Shown in pieces: positions 1-9,221 of a DNA stretch of 64,000 nucleotides (positions are counted from its first letter, which is position 1; every line of letters starts with the position of its first letter). The stretch spans positions 62,001 through 126,000 of the forward strand of contig CAVSVP010000016.1 of NCBI GenBank assembly GCA_963731125.1. The letters are read 5' to 3'. The translations under genes and the position numbers were made by a program. The DNA comes from CAVSVP01 sp963731125. Lineage in GTDB: Bacteria; Pseudomonadota; Gammaproteobacteria; Competibacterales; Competibacteraceae. Under the pieces are notes generated by a model. It was not told the DNA's origin. It was given only the letters and a program-made list of their open reading frames with translations, and did no database searches.

Positions 1-201
1 AATCTGCTCCATGGGCAGATCCAACGCGCCCAAATGACGCTCTCCTTCGTCAGTCAGTGCGATCACCACGCGGCGATCGCCGTCCTTGACAGTGGCCTTA
101 TTACCGGATACCTCGTGTTCCAGGTATCCTATGGCCTTAGGTAATTCACGCAGGAACTCCTCACGTTTCAGTTGCATTTCACGACTGAATTTGACGGACA
201 T
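1..201 (-). CDS. Hypothetical protein, N-terminal part (runs off the window)
   Basis: An open frame on the minus strand starts with ATG at 201 and leaves the window after 67 codons. It is preceded by a good ribosome site (GAGGAG, 6-7 bases upstream). The protein starts MSVKFSREMQLKREEFLRE and is charged, with no signal peptide or membrane segment. I do not recognise the family. The overlapping plus-strand frame at 86-385 has no ribosome site and reads like an antisense shadow, so the minus frame is preferred. Confidence 0.55.
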   Translation of the reverse strand, partial: MSVKFSREMQLKREEFLRELPKAIGYLEHEVSGNKATVKDGDRRVVIALTDEGERHLGALDLPMEQI

Positions 202-635
202 GCTTCTTCTCCTCGTGTTTGTTCTCAGTTTGCAAATCAACCTCGCAAGACCTTATCAGCCAAGGGTTTATCCCTCGTCATCGCATCGATTACGTTTGCG
301 AAAAGCGCTAAAGAATGACCCGGAAACGACGGATAGTTACCACAACCATAGTTTACTCTATGGTGATAATCCATTTTTCACATAACACAACAAGGCTTGG
401 AAGCAAGCCTTAAGTTTGCCTCATTGCCTGTCATCCTACAGTAAAATGTTGGGCCTATTGTTCGAAAAAAGAATCATCAAGACGATGTAAATCGTCGACT
501 AGGGACTGGATTACCGGCGGCAGATCTTGTTCAATACAAGTTGGTAACTAGGCGAGCCTCAACCAATGAGCAAGCCTTGCCACTGTTTAGCTAACCGCTT
601 TCCATTCCACTCCTCAATCGAGGGGGTAAGAATTT
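202..635. other. Intergenic stretch, no gene seen
   Basis: About 430 bases between a leftward partial gene and a small rightward gene. Both strands carry many stops. It should contain the promoter of the leftward gene, but no hexamer pair is convincing. Confidence 0.5.
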
Positions 636-836
636 ATGCGTTTCTGTGAACTATCTATTTCCGAAGACTTCCGCAATCCTGTGCATGGCTCAGTGTTTGG
701 CTGGAACGGTTATGAACATTTAGTTCGCGTCGGCCAATATCGTGCTGTGGGTCCTCACGCCAACCAAGAATGGATTTTCCAGGGCGATGAAATCGTTCGG
801 GTAATGAGAACTTCTAAAGAAAGAACGTGGAGATAA
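636..836 (+). CDS. Small hypothetical protein (66 aa)
   Basis: The ATG at 636 follows GAGGGGG with suitable spacing, the main reason to believe in this short gene. The product begins MRFCELSISEDFRNPVHGSV and is rich in aromatic and charged residues, with a central GWNGYEHLVRVGQYRAVG and a basic tail. It has no signal peptide or transmembrane segment. No family is recognised. It could be a complete small cytosolic protein or the remains of a longer one; the ribosome site favours the former. Confidence 0.45.
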   Translation: MRFCELSISEDFRNPVHGSVFGWNGYEHLVRVGQYRAVGPHANQEWIFQGDEIVRVMRTSKERTWR

Positions 837-1010
837 TCGCTTTAAAAACCGACGCAAACAAGATAAAGTTAGATGGTTGGTGTTTGGGAACAACGGATAT
901 TGTGACCAGCAAGCCAGCGAATTTCTCGATTGCCCAGGTTAATCACAGGAAAAATTAGCATGCCGACTGTTTTCAGGAACACAGCGGCCTGCTGAGCAGG
1001 GAAGCTAAGC

Positions 1011-1352
1011 ATGTCTGATAAATTCAATAACGTATTTGATCTCACTATGGCGAGACGTCGCCGCGCGAATCGCTGCACAGAAGCAACGCTCTTTGCCGCC
1101 AATGAAGTATCGGCTCATTTACTGGATAGCCTGTTCGGCTATGAAGCCGCTGGTTTAGATTTGCCCGCATTGCTGCTGGCTAGCTTACAGGCATTGCTGC
1201 TTACTGAATTAAATCGAGTGGCAAATGGCGACCAGCGCAATCTTGAACATCTTACCTCAGGCGATATTGAGATAGCGCGACAGAATTTTATCGACGCTAT
1301 CGACACCATCCTAGAATTGGAACGCCGGAAGTTAAAGGAGTTTTCCACCTAG
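1011..1352 (+). CDS. Hypothetical helical protein (113 aa)
   Basis: An open frame from ATG 1011 with AAGCTAAGC upstream as a weak ribosome site. The product has a basic N-terminal patch (ARRRRANR) followed by leucine- and alanine-rich sequence (LDLPALLLASLQALLLTE) and a charged end (ILELERRKLKEF), so it is probably all-helical and soluble. It stands alone between a small rightward gene and a converging antiporter gene. I do not recognise a family. Codon choice and length make it more credible than the overlapping minus-strand frames. Confidence 0.55.
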   Translation: MSDKFNNVFDLTMARRRRANRCTEATLFAANEVSAHLLDSLFGYEAAGLDLPALLLASLQALLLTELNRVANGDQRNLEHLTSGDIEIARQNFIDAIDTILELERRKLKEFST

Positions 1353-1419
1353 CGGTACAGTGAAGCTGCATAATATCGCTTGTCGGCAAACGGTGACTGA
1401 ATGGCTTATCTAAAAAAAC

Positions 1420-3390
1420 TTATTTAGACACTGCATCGGCGACTTTTTCGACCACGGTTCGGGCGGCATTTTCAGCCAATGTCTCGGGTAATAGGCCTAC
1501 CTCGGCCATTTCCTTTAGCGCATCCGCCGAAGTAACTCGGCTGAGCGCCTCGGCTTGCCGGCGACGGAGATTGTGCCGGTCCTGAACCACTTTATTATCT
1601 AACTCAGCGAGCGCATGAACTGCTTTTTCTTCCCATTGTGCAAACGTGCGCTTGGCATCTTCCACTGCCATGGGCTTGATATTTGGCAGAGACTTAAAAA
1701 GATCCAGCGCCTTACCGGTTCGTTTTGCGGCAAGTCGCCGAGCGCTAGCTTCGGCATAGGCAACTTGAGTAGGATCTTCCCCAATTGGTTGAGGCAACCA
1801 ACCAAGCAGTTTTTCCAGTATCCGATCAAATAGAGGTACCTTACGACGCCGAAAAGTTTCCAGGGAAACCCGGTCTAGACTGACCTCCTCAATATGATCG
1901 TCGACTTCGTGCAACAGCAGGCGCGTCGCCGCAGGCGGCACAAGTCCGGCGTCACTTAGATGCTGGTACGTTTCCCGTTCTACAGAGAGTCCCCGGCGGA
2001 TGACCACCTGGACTTCCTCCGCATCGCTGAGTTCAATACGCTCAAGCTCCCGACGCGCTGACTGTTCAGCCGCATCAAGTTCAACCTCGACCACAGGATC
2101 TTGTAAGCGTAATTCAGCGAGCCGTTGTTGGGCGGCATGTACCCCCGAAATGCGGGCACCGCACGCTAAGAATTGATCAGCCCGGCTCGGTTTATCTAAT
2201 CCCAATTTGCGCACTAACCAGGCAATGGTCGTGGCATTGATTAACAGCGTAGCCAGCACTACTCCGCCCGTCATCGCAATAAACCTGTCCCGCTCGGGCA
2301 ACTCTTCAGGTAAGGCAAGAGCAAGAGCAAGGGCAACACCGCCCCGCAGACCACCCCAGATCAACACCGCCTCGTTGCGTTTTCCCACACGAGGAATACC
2401 GGCAACGCGTTCCAGAAGAAAGACCAGCGGTACTACCGCTACTGCCCTAGCTACCAATACCGCGACAATAGCTAGTCCAATCGCCTCTAAATTCGTCAAG
2501 ATCAATTGAGGATCAATGGACAAACCGATGAGCAAAAACAGCAAGGCATTGGCTATATAACCCAAAGATTCCCAAAACTCATGCCACAGCTCGCGAACCG
2601 GCGCCGACGCTCGGCTGGGAGCAAATGCCCCCAGCACCAAGCCTGCCGCCAGCGCCGCCATCACGCCCGAAAAACCCAACACATGATCGGCAACGACAAA
2701 ACTGCCATAAGCCACCGCAATAGATAGCGCAGCGGCTAACAACCGGTCGAGCCACGGCAGTAACAGAATAGCGGCAAACCCCGCAGCAGCGCCGATGGCC
2801 GCGCCTCCGAAAAAGACCGCTAAAAAATCGCGGATTCCTACGCCGACATCAATGGCACCGCCAAGCGCAGCGAACAGTAGAATATTAAATAACACGATGG
2901 CGACACCATCGTTTAGCAGGCTCTCACCCTCAACGAGGGTCAACAGACGGCGGGGCACGCCGAGTTTGCGAAAAATGGCTACGACGGCCACCGGATCGGT
3001 GGCCGAGATCAATACACCAAAGAGCAAGGCTGCAATTAACGGCGTACCAAGACCGAGATAGAGCGTAAAACCGACACAGGCTGCCGAAACGGCCAATGCA
3101 GGGATTGCCAGCACCAAAATGGAGCCTAAATTGCGAAAAAAAGCGCGTGTATTAAGACTTAAGGCGGCCTCAAAAACCAACACAGGCAGAAAGATAAAGA
3201 CCACTACGGCTTCAAATTGCTCATCCCGCAGTGGGCTGACGACAAATGAACTGCCAAACCAGGCCGCCAAAAAGCCGATAAGGGCCAGCACAGCGGTTAG
3301 CGGAAGCCGGATACGCTGGGAAAACACCCCGAGTAATACGGCAACCGCCAACAACGTTGAAATTTGAATTATCCACTCGGGCAGAGTCAT
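1420..3390 (-). CDS. Na+/H+ antiporter, CPA1 (NhaP-like) family
   Basis: A 656-aa inner-membrane protein predicted to exchange cytoplasmic Na+ (or K+) for H+, serving pH and salt balance. The first ~400 residues form about a dozen hydrophobic segments. The family signature is seen in VLISATDPVAVVAIF (ion-binding Asp in a TDP motif) and in the following VEGESLLNDGVAIVLF. The last ~250 residues are hydrophilic, charged and helical, a cytoplasmic regulatory tail longer than in short NhaP proteins. Start chosen at the ATG giving MTLPEWIIQ, with GGGAAA upstream; a TTG four codons earlier is possible. It converges with the gene at 1011 and diverges from sodC. Confidence 0.9.
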   Translation of the reverse strand: MTLPEWIIQISTLLAVAVLLGVFSQRIRLPLTAVLALIGFLAAWFGSSFVVSPLRDEQFEAVVVFIFLPVLVFEAALSLNTRAFFRNLGSILVLAIPALAVSAACVGFTLYLGLGTPLIAALLFGVLISATDPVAVVAIFRKLGVPRRLLTLVEGESLLNDGVAIVLFNILLFAALGGAIDVGVGIRDFLAVFFGGAAIGAAAGFAAILLLPWLDRLLAAALSIAVAYGSFVVADHVLGFSGVMAALAAGLVLGAFAPSRASAPVRELWHEFWESLGYIANALLFLLIGLSIDPQLILTNLEAIGLAIVAVLVARAVAVVPLVFLLERVAGIPRVGKRNEAVLIWGGLRGGVALALALALPEELPERDRFIAMTGGVVLATLLINATTIAWLVRKLGLDKPSRADQFLACGARISGVHAAQQRLAELRLQDPVVEVELDAAEQSARRELERIELSDAEEVQVVIRRGLSVERETYQHLSDAGLVPPAATRLLLHEVDDHIEEVSLDRVSLETFRRRKVPLFDRILEKLLGWLPQPIGEDPTQVAYAEASARRLAAKRTGKALDLFKSLPNIKPMAVEDAKRTFAQWEEKAVHALAELDNKVVQDRHNLRRRQAEALSRVTSADALKEMAEVGLLPETLAENAARTVVEKVADAVSK

Positions 3391-3727
3391 AAAATTTCCC
3401 AATTAAGCAGGCATAATTAATGCCCGTGGAGCATGATATTTCTTCCTTTTCGAGGCGATTTACCTAAACTCAAGCAGAGCTTACCTTGAAAAGACGAAGT
3501 TTTTTATTACCTAAGGTTTACCAATGCTAATATTGCGTTGTTATAGCTGTCACTACGGGAAAACCGGAAAATAGTACCGGTCAACCCGGCCTGTGTTCTA
3601 ACACAGACCGCGCTACCTTCCTTTAGCAATTAAAAGCCTTACGGGCAAAAGCGTTAGCTATACTGATGAAGCGTGCTAACGCTTAAAGATATTTATGAAC
3701 ACTCATTCGTAAAACAGAAGAGGCTAA
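3391..3727. other. Divergent intergenic region between the antiporter and sodC
   Basis: About 340 bases that must carry promoters for both divergent genes. A TATACT at 3659-3664 is a possible -10 box for sodC, but no good -35 box lies 16-18 bases upstream. No operator palindrome is obvious. Confidence 0.35.
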
Positions 3728-4264
3728 ATGATGCAGATAGCATTGCGACACTTATTGTTTGGCATCGGCTTAATGGCTGCCGGCGCCGTTCAGGCTGAGA
3801 TGACTGTTGACATTCATACCATCAGCACCGAGGGCGTGGGCGATTCCTTAGGCACGGTAACCGTCGAAGATACGCAATACGGGCTATTGCTTACACCGGA
3901 TCTGCAGGGACTGGAACCCGGGATTCACGGTTTTCACGTCCATGAAAATCCGGATTGCGGACCCGCCGAAAAGGACGGTGCAATGACCGCAGGAGCGGCC
4001 GCCGGCGGCCATTATGATCCGCAAAATACCGGCGCTCATCAGGGACCCTACGACGATAGCGGGCATTTGGGCGATTTGCCTCCCTTATATGTTCAAACTG
4101 ACGGCGCCGCCACTACACCGGTGCTGGCCCCCCGTCTTAAGGTGGAAGATCTGACGGGACACTCCTTAATGATCCATCAGGGTGGTGATAATTTTAGCGA
4201 TCAACCCGACCCCTTGGGAGGTGGTGGCTCTCGAGCAGCCTGCGGGGTAGTAAAAGCATCTTAA
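3728..4264 (+). CDS. sodC: Periplasmic Cu/Zn superoxide dismutase
   Basis: This 178-aa precursor converts superoxide to peroxide and oxygen in the periplasm. Residues 1-23 are a Sec signal peptide ending AVQA. The copper ligands lie in GFHVHENPDC (two His, plus the first disulfide Cys); zinc ligands follow in the AGGHYDP and GAHQGPYDDSGHLGD stretch. The electrostatic-loop His is in SLMIHQGGDN, and the second disulfide Cys in SRAACGV near the C-terminus. The usual final arginine region has the order SRAACGV, matching bacterial SodC. ATG 3728 follows GAAGAGG. The gene is monocistronic and is followed by an inverted-repeat element. Confidence 0.95.
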   Translation: MMQIALRHLLFGIGLMAAGAVQAEMTVDIHTISTEGVGDSLGTVTVEDTQYGLLLTPDLQGLEPGIHGFHVHENPDCGPAEKDGAMTAGAAAGGHYDPQNTGAHQGPYDDSGHLGDLPPLYVQTDGAATTPVLAPRLKVEDLTGHSLMIHQGGDNFSDQPDPLGGGGSRAACGVVKAS

Positions 4265-4320
4265 TTAACATACTACGCGGGCCTTTGGGGTGTACCCGCC
4301 GTCTGCTGCCGAGTACCACA

Positions 4321-4422
4321 GGGGCTGGGCAGCTCGTGAAAGAGGTGTCGGTGGCAGGGATGCCGTCGTCAAGCCTGCAGGGAGGCATTCACGGCGTCCC
4401 CTGGAACGAGCTACCCAGCCCC
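4321..4422. repeat. ~100-bp inverted-repeat element after sodC
   Basis: Two 17-base arms (4321-4337 and 4406-4422) are complementary with one mismatch and enclose about 68 bases that can fold further (GGCAGGGATGCC and the GGAGGCATTC / GGCGTCCC parts). It lies between the convergent ends of sodC and the AsmA gene. It may act as a bidirectional terminator or be a dispersed palindromic repeat. No second copy was seen in this window. Confidence 0.6.
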
Positions 4423-4457
4423 GTTCTGCGTGCTCGACGGATTGCACCTTTAGCTTA

Positions 4458-6575
4458 TCATTCTCCGGACGAATCCTGACGGGCGTAGTCAATCAGTGCC
4501 TGACAATCAGCATCCTCGCCGAGACCCAGTTCAATGGGGGTTAGAGCAGAGAGCAGTGCTTCGGGCACATCGGTAGAGATGGAGAGATTAGTAAAATCTC
4601 CACTGAGATAGACTGCCGCGTCTGCCGACAGCAGGCTAAAGTCTTTGGCTCTACCCTGCAATGCCAAATCTACGATCTCTTTGCCCAAGTCTATAGTCCC
4701 TCCGCCGACGAATTTGGTGTCTACCGTGTCGATAACCAACGTTTTCGCTTTCATAATGCCATTGATTACGGCAAAATCGGCCACCGCACAGCGAATCTTT
4801 AATTTCGGCTCCTCCTTGTCCTGCATTAAGACCATCAACGCCTCACCGGCATCCAATCCCATCAGCTCGGCCAGCATGCTGTCCATCCTGCCATCTCTCA
4901 TAATAAGAAACAGATTACCATCGGCAGAGGCAGCGATCGCCGCAGGGGAACGGCCAGTGCCACGAAGTCGCGCCTGTCCCTGTAAGGTCCCGTAGGCATC
5001 AGGATCGCCGCCGGCCTTTGCCAAAATCTCCTGCAAACGAAGCTCGTCAACCTTGACATAGAGAGAACTCTCAATGGGCGTATTCTGCCCATAGACCGTC
5101 ATATAGCCGGTAAATGTTCCATCAACTACTTGAAATTGCAGTGGTTTCACTTTGAGCTGTCCATTCTCAAGCGTCAACTCCAGATCCACATTCCGCAAGA
5201 CCGCGTTTGGAACCACCACCTTTTCCCCCGAAAAGTCGATGCTTCCCTGTACGGCATGGAGATATTCGGGAGTCAAAATATTGGTATCTGGAATTATCTG
5301 ATCATCGGCTTCCTCCTCGGGAGCCAGATCAGCCAGCTTTGCCAGGTCAAGCTCACTGGAGGTCAGATTTGCCTGTATTTGCAGCGGTTCCCTATTAGGA
5401 TTAACGGACATGCTAGCGGAAATCTCGCTATCGCCCAGCTGTGCTTCAAGTCCCTTAAGGCGCCACGTTTGGCCTTCACTGAGCAGTTGCGTCGCAATTC
5501 GAAAATTCGGTCCCGAATCCGGCAATGTATCTGTCGCCACCGGCAGGACTTCGGCAAGCGCCCCTATATCGGGCCCCTTAACAACAACCTGTAAGTCTAT
5601 CCCCGCCATCTTTAGCGGATCAGTGACCGTGCCATCCAGCCGCACTTGAATATTGCCCAGCTCGCCATTCAGGTTGTTGAGGTGCCAGACGTTGTTCTGT
5701 GTAGTAAAGTTGCCTTCCAAACGATAGGCAGGAAGATCGTTTAGACTAGCCGGCAGTAATGCGGCGAATTGAGACGTGCCCGGGCCCTTTAGATAAACGT
5801 CGACATCCAGACCGGCAAGCTTGAACGGTTGTTTCACTGTACCCTCAGCACGCACTACGGTATCACCTATATCAATTTCAGCGTCAAGCGGATAAGATTG
5901 CTCCGTGGTATTCTCCTCTTGGGGAAAGCCGGCCTTGATCATCAGGCTGAGCGGTTGCCCCTCATATTGCCCTTCGCCTTGCATACGGATAATGCCCTTT
6001 TCCTTGTCGATTTCTTGGGTAAAAGAGTCAAGCGTCGCCGACACTTCGACGTTTTTTCCTGTCTCCCGATAAATAATCTTGCCATCCTTAAGCGTCGTCT
6101 GTTGAATCATTGGCATTTGTTTTAGTCCACCATCGCCACCACCCGTTGTGTTTATAAACTTCCAGTTGGCTCCTTTGCCTGGATAATTTTCCAACACTAG
6201 CCGGGGTTCAATCATGGTGATTTCGGGAACGACAATATTACCTTCCAGCAGGTTTAAACTGTTGATGCGAAATTCCAACCGCTTCATTTCCAACAGATGC
6301 GGGGGTTTATCCTGAGCATTTTCGAAGGCGATATCCTTTGCGATCACCAGGGGGGTAGCCGAGATTTCTATATCCAAATCGCCGATGGTTAGCTTCCTGC
6401 CTGTCCATTCCTGCACCTTTTCCTGAATATAATCTTTAAACCAACCCCATTCATGTCCGGCTTCCTGGTCTTGTTCCTGTGTCGATCGCTCGTCTTTGGC
6501 AGGTGTTTGTGCAAGCGCAACACCAGCGAACACAAACATTGCCAGGAAACAGTAAGAACGATGAATTTGCCGCAT
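4458..6575 (-). CDS. AsmA family envelope protein
   Basis: A 705-aa protein of the AsmA/TamB-like superfamily, associated with phospholipid transport and outer-membrane biogenesis. Residues 1-24 from MRQIHRSYCFLAMF look like a signal peptide ending VALAQ. The next part (FKDYIQEKVQEWTGRKLTIGDLDIE) is the typical AsmA N-terminus; repeated beta-rich units follow, and the C-terminal third (GTLQGQARLRGTGRS, SADGNLFLIMRDG) matches the conserved AsmA C-terminal region. I chose ATG 6575 because it gives a clean signal peptide; a GTG 15 codons upstream is open. It could be co-transcribed with the PRC-barrel gene upstream (144 bases away). Confidence 0.85.
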   Translation of the reverse strand: MRQIHRSYCFLAMFVFAGVALAQTPAKDERSTQEQDQEAGHEWGWFKDYIQEKVQEWTGRKLTIGDLDIEISATPLVIAKDIAFENAQDKPPHLLEMKRLEFRINSLNLLEGNIVVPEITMIEPRLVLENYPGKGANWKFINTTGGGDGGLKQMPMIQQTTLKDGKIIYRETGKNVEVSATLDSFTQEIDKEKGIIRMQGEGQYEGQPLSLMIKAGFPQEENTTEQSYPLDAEIDIGDTVVRAEGTVKQPFKLAGLDVDVYLKGPGTSQFAALLPASLNDLPAYRLEGNFTTQNNVWHLNNLNGELGNIQVRLDGTVTDPLKMAGIDLQVVVKGPDIGALAEVLPVATDTLPDSGPNFRIATQLLSEGQTWRLKGLEAQLGDSEISASMSVNPNREPLQIQANLTSSELDLAKLADLAPEEEADDQIIPDTNILTPEYLHAVQGSIDFSGEKVVVPNAVLRNVDLELTLENGQLKVKPLQFQVVDGTFTGYMTVYGQNTPIESSLYVKVDELRLQEILAKAGGDPDAYGTLQGQARLRGTGRSPAAIAASADGNLFLIMRDGRMDSMLAELMGLDAGEALMVLMQDKEEPKLKIRCAVADFAVINGIMKAKTLVIDTVDTKFVGGGTIDLGKEIVDLALQGRAKDFSLLSADAAVYLSGDFTNLSISTDVPEALLSALTPIELGLGEDADCQALIDYARQDSSGE

Positions 6576-6719
6576 AGTGACTTTTGAATCCTCTGTACTT
6601 ACGATGCTATTTAGCGCCACTACTTCCGAGTTGAAGGCACCAGATAAAACACCGACTTACACTGAGGGAGCGGAACAACACTCCCGCCCCCTTATCTTCG
6701 GCAGACTCTGCAGCGACTA

Positions 6720-7898
6720 TTATCCCTGTTGCTGTTGCCCTTGCTGTTGCTGTTGCCCTTGCTGTTGCCCTTGCTGTTGCTGTCCCTGCTCCGGCCAATA
6801 AGGCGTTATGTTGTAACTGTCGTACAGGTTTTCCAGCTGATCTCTTCTGACCTGAGTAGGCAGATCCTGCACTTTCGGCAGCCCTTGCATTTGCTGCAAT
6901 TGCTCTTCAGAAACATTGAGAACAAAGCTTTGCGCATCTTGTGACCACTGTAATACTTCGAAAGGAATCGGCACCCATTCGCCGCCAAGGCCCAAATAAC
7001 CACCTCGCGCCAATAAGACGTAAGCAATATGGCCCCGGTCGGCGTCGATCATTACGCGGCTGATTTCGCCTGCCTCTTCCCCGTTGGGCGCTTTGACTTC
7101 CGTTCCTTGTACCTGGGTCGCCGACATCATTACCGGTGGAGCAACCACAGTGACAAACTCGCGACCGACCAGAATATGAGGCGGCATTTCACCCTGACCG
7201 CTTTGCTGCTTTCCTTGAGCACCCTGCTGAGCTCGCATCTGATCGCCTTGAGCTTGCTGCTGCGTCGACTGACCCTGCCGCGCCTGAGTTTGCGCCGTGC
7301 TTTGTTCACTCTGAGCTTGCTGTTGTGCTGACTGGCCCTGCTGTTGTGCTGACTGGCCCTGCTGTGCCTGCGTCTGTGTCCCGCGTTGCTCACCCTGAGT
7401 CTGCTGCTGTGCACCGCCTGCCTGACCGGTGCTCTGCGGCACCAGATAATAATCATAGACTTGCGTTATAACCGCCGGCTGTGTTAGCTCAACGAGCGTA
7501 TCTACTGTCATGCGGGGTGCTTTTTGAAGCTTTCCGAGACTGGTATTTAGCCTAAGCGGTTGCTCGTCGGTCGATGGCAGCTGGAGCGCTGACCATGGTA
7601 TTGCAATAAATTCCTCACCAATGTCAAAAGTGCCGGCAGAACCGATAACGGCATACCGGGCATCGCCACTCGCCAGATCGATCATTACGTAGGCCAGTTC
7701 TCCCGCTTCCTGGCCCTCTTGTTCTAAAACGGGACGGCCAACGAGGTCGAGCGGAGAAACTATCTTGATTCGTGAGGTCTCTTGCTGTTGGTTGCTCTGC
7801 TGCGCCTTGCTAGCCTGTTGCGCGGCCGGCACGGAAGCCGCAAAGGGAACAGATAAGGCGAATGCTACGGCCGTTGAAATCAGCGTTCGTTTCATCAT
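6720..7898 (-). CDS. Secreted PRC-barrel protein with two barrels and a Gln-rich linker
   Basis: This 392-aa protein has a signal peptide (residues 1-25, ending VPAA), a first PRC-barrel around residues 43-120 (SPLDLVGRPVLEQEGQEAGE), a low-complexity Gln/Ser/Ala/Thr linker around 155-240, a second PRC-barrel at about 250-330 (NGEEAGEISRVMIDADRGH) and a Gln/Gly tail. PRC-barrels are small beta domains often used as protein-binding adaptors. The tail is encoded by CAG/CAA/GGC runs at 6720-6790 that may vary in length by slippage. A GGAGGAGACAG ribosome site precedes ATG 7898. It lies between AsmA and another secreted protein and may work in the same envelope compartment. Confidence 0.85.
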   Translation of the reverse strand: MMKRTLISTAVAFALSVPFAASVPAAQQASKAQQSNQQQETSRIKIVSPLDLVGRPVLEQEGQEAGELAYVMIDLASGDARYAVIGSAGTFDIGEEFIAIPWSALQLPSTDEQPLRLNTSLGKLQKAPRMTVDTLVELTQPAVITQVYDYYLVPQSTGQAGGAQQQTQGEQRGTQTQAQQGQSAQQQGQSAQQQAQSEQSTAQTQARQGQSTQQQAQGDQMRAQQGAQGKQQSGQGEMPPHILVGREFVTVVAPPVMMSATQVQGTEVKAPNGEEAGEISRVMIDADRGHIAYVLLARGGYLGLGGEWVPIPFEVLQWSQDAQSFVLNVSEEQLQQMQGLPKVQDLPTQVRRDQLENLYDSYNITPYWPEQGQQQQGQQQGQQQQQGQQQQG

Positions 7899-8072
7899 CT
7901 CTGTCTCCTCCTGCTTAATAATGATTTTGGAGAAAAACCTTCAAAACTGTAGAAATACCTGTTTCTGATGACTGTCAGTTAGCAAACTGCCGGTTACCCG
8001 CCGCTCAAGAGCAAGGCGAGTACCGGCCAACAATCACCTCTTTCTCATCACCCACCTGGGTAACGAGTGGGA

Positions 8073-8849
8073 TTACGAAGAGGCTGCCTTCTGCTGAGCA
8101 CGGTCGATCTTCATGGTTTCACCGCCAATGCTCACTTGGTCGGCTAACAGTACAAGACGATCACCGACTCTAACGATCTGACCCTGCGCTTCAAACTGGG
8201 TACCGCTCTCTATCTTAGCGTCCTGCAACTGTTCCGTAGGGCCAAGATCCACTACGACCTGGCGGTTGTTCTCCGTTTTCAAGAGAACGGCTTTGATGGT
8301 TTTCCCGGTGTACTGGAGCTTAACTTCCTTTTCACGGACTACCTCACCCTTCACTTGCCGCCGTTGTGACCAGTCAATCTGCTGGCCTGCCTGGGACTGA
8401 GCCTGCCGTGGTTGTTCGCCTTGCCGATCGATGGCAACTGTTTCACTTGCTACCACTAATTCATCAGCCCACAACACGGGCCGGTCGCCAACCCGGACAG
8501 CACGCCCGCGCGCTTCAATTGGCTCACCGGATTTTACCTGGACTTTTGTCAGTTGTTCGGTGGGACCGAGATCCACGGCCACATATTGGCCATCTTCCGT
8601 TTTTAGGAGCACGACCTTATTGGTTTTACTTGAGGTCTTTACCTTAACTTCTTTTTCTCGGACCACCTGGCCTTTTATCTGACGGGTTTGCGACTGACTT
8701 GCTTGTTGCTCCTGACCGCTCTGCATACCCTTCTGAGCTTCCGTTTGACCACCAGACTGGGAACCGCCTTATTGTGCAACGGCCGCACCGGCAAACAATA
8801 ATGTTGCCGCGATCATGGGCGATATTCTCAGTAACTGTCAATTTTTCAC
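8073..8849 (-). pseudogene. Secreted two-repeat protein, leader interrupted by two stop codons
   Basis: The open part from 8726 to 8073 (217 aa) holds two similar ~80-aa units, each with a KGxVVREKEVK start, a VDLGPTEQL middle and an RVGDR end: an internal tandem duplication of a small beta-rich domain. In the same frame upstream, a GTG at 8849 with a strong AGGAGGTGAGG site begins a leader that includes MIAATLLFAGAAVAQ, a good signal peptide. That leader contains a TGA at 8838-8840 and a TAA at 8769-8771, directly after the signal peptide. The gene therefore looks like an exported protein recently inactivated, unless translation starts at 8726 or 8816. No family name is assigned. Confidence 0.65.
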
Positions 8850-9221
8850 AATAAACCTCACCTCCTCTAGTCGTCAGTTTTTCGTTTCCAATTACTGATT
8901 TTGCCAGTCTAGCAATCAATCGAAATTTATAAATTGGGGGTTTCCAGTGGCACTTTACGGAGAACCCTAATCAGCTAACTCAATATTTATAGAAGAATCT
9001 TAAAAATAGAGATTTAATCCAGAAAAAAAGATTCTGTTAGTTTGATAAGATGATAAGGATAATTTTTAACCAACAGTATTATGTCGCTCCCTATAACAGA
9101 AGATGTTATTAATTTATCTAAGGGTTTTCCGGAAACCAGAAGCAGGAAATACTTATTTAAATATTTCTCTATTTGACTACTTTTAAATTAATATGTTTTC
9201 AGCGTATTAAAGGCAACAGTA
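8850..9221. other. AT-rich divergent intergenic region
   Basis: About 370 bases, markedly AT-rich from 8930 on, between divergently oriented genes. It probably contains both promoters. No open frame with a ribosome site and no strong palindrome was found. Confidence 0.4.

Noticed and set aside
86..385. 99-aa plus-strand frame at the left edge
   Set aside because: It is antisense to the minus-strand partial gene, which has a good ribosome site.
7029..7331. Leucine-rich plus-strand frames opposite the PRC-barrel gene
   Set aside because: They are the complement of CAG/CAA-type repeats and reflect only the repeat composition.
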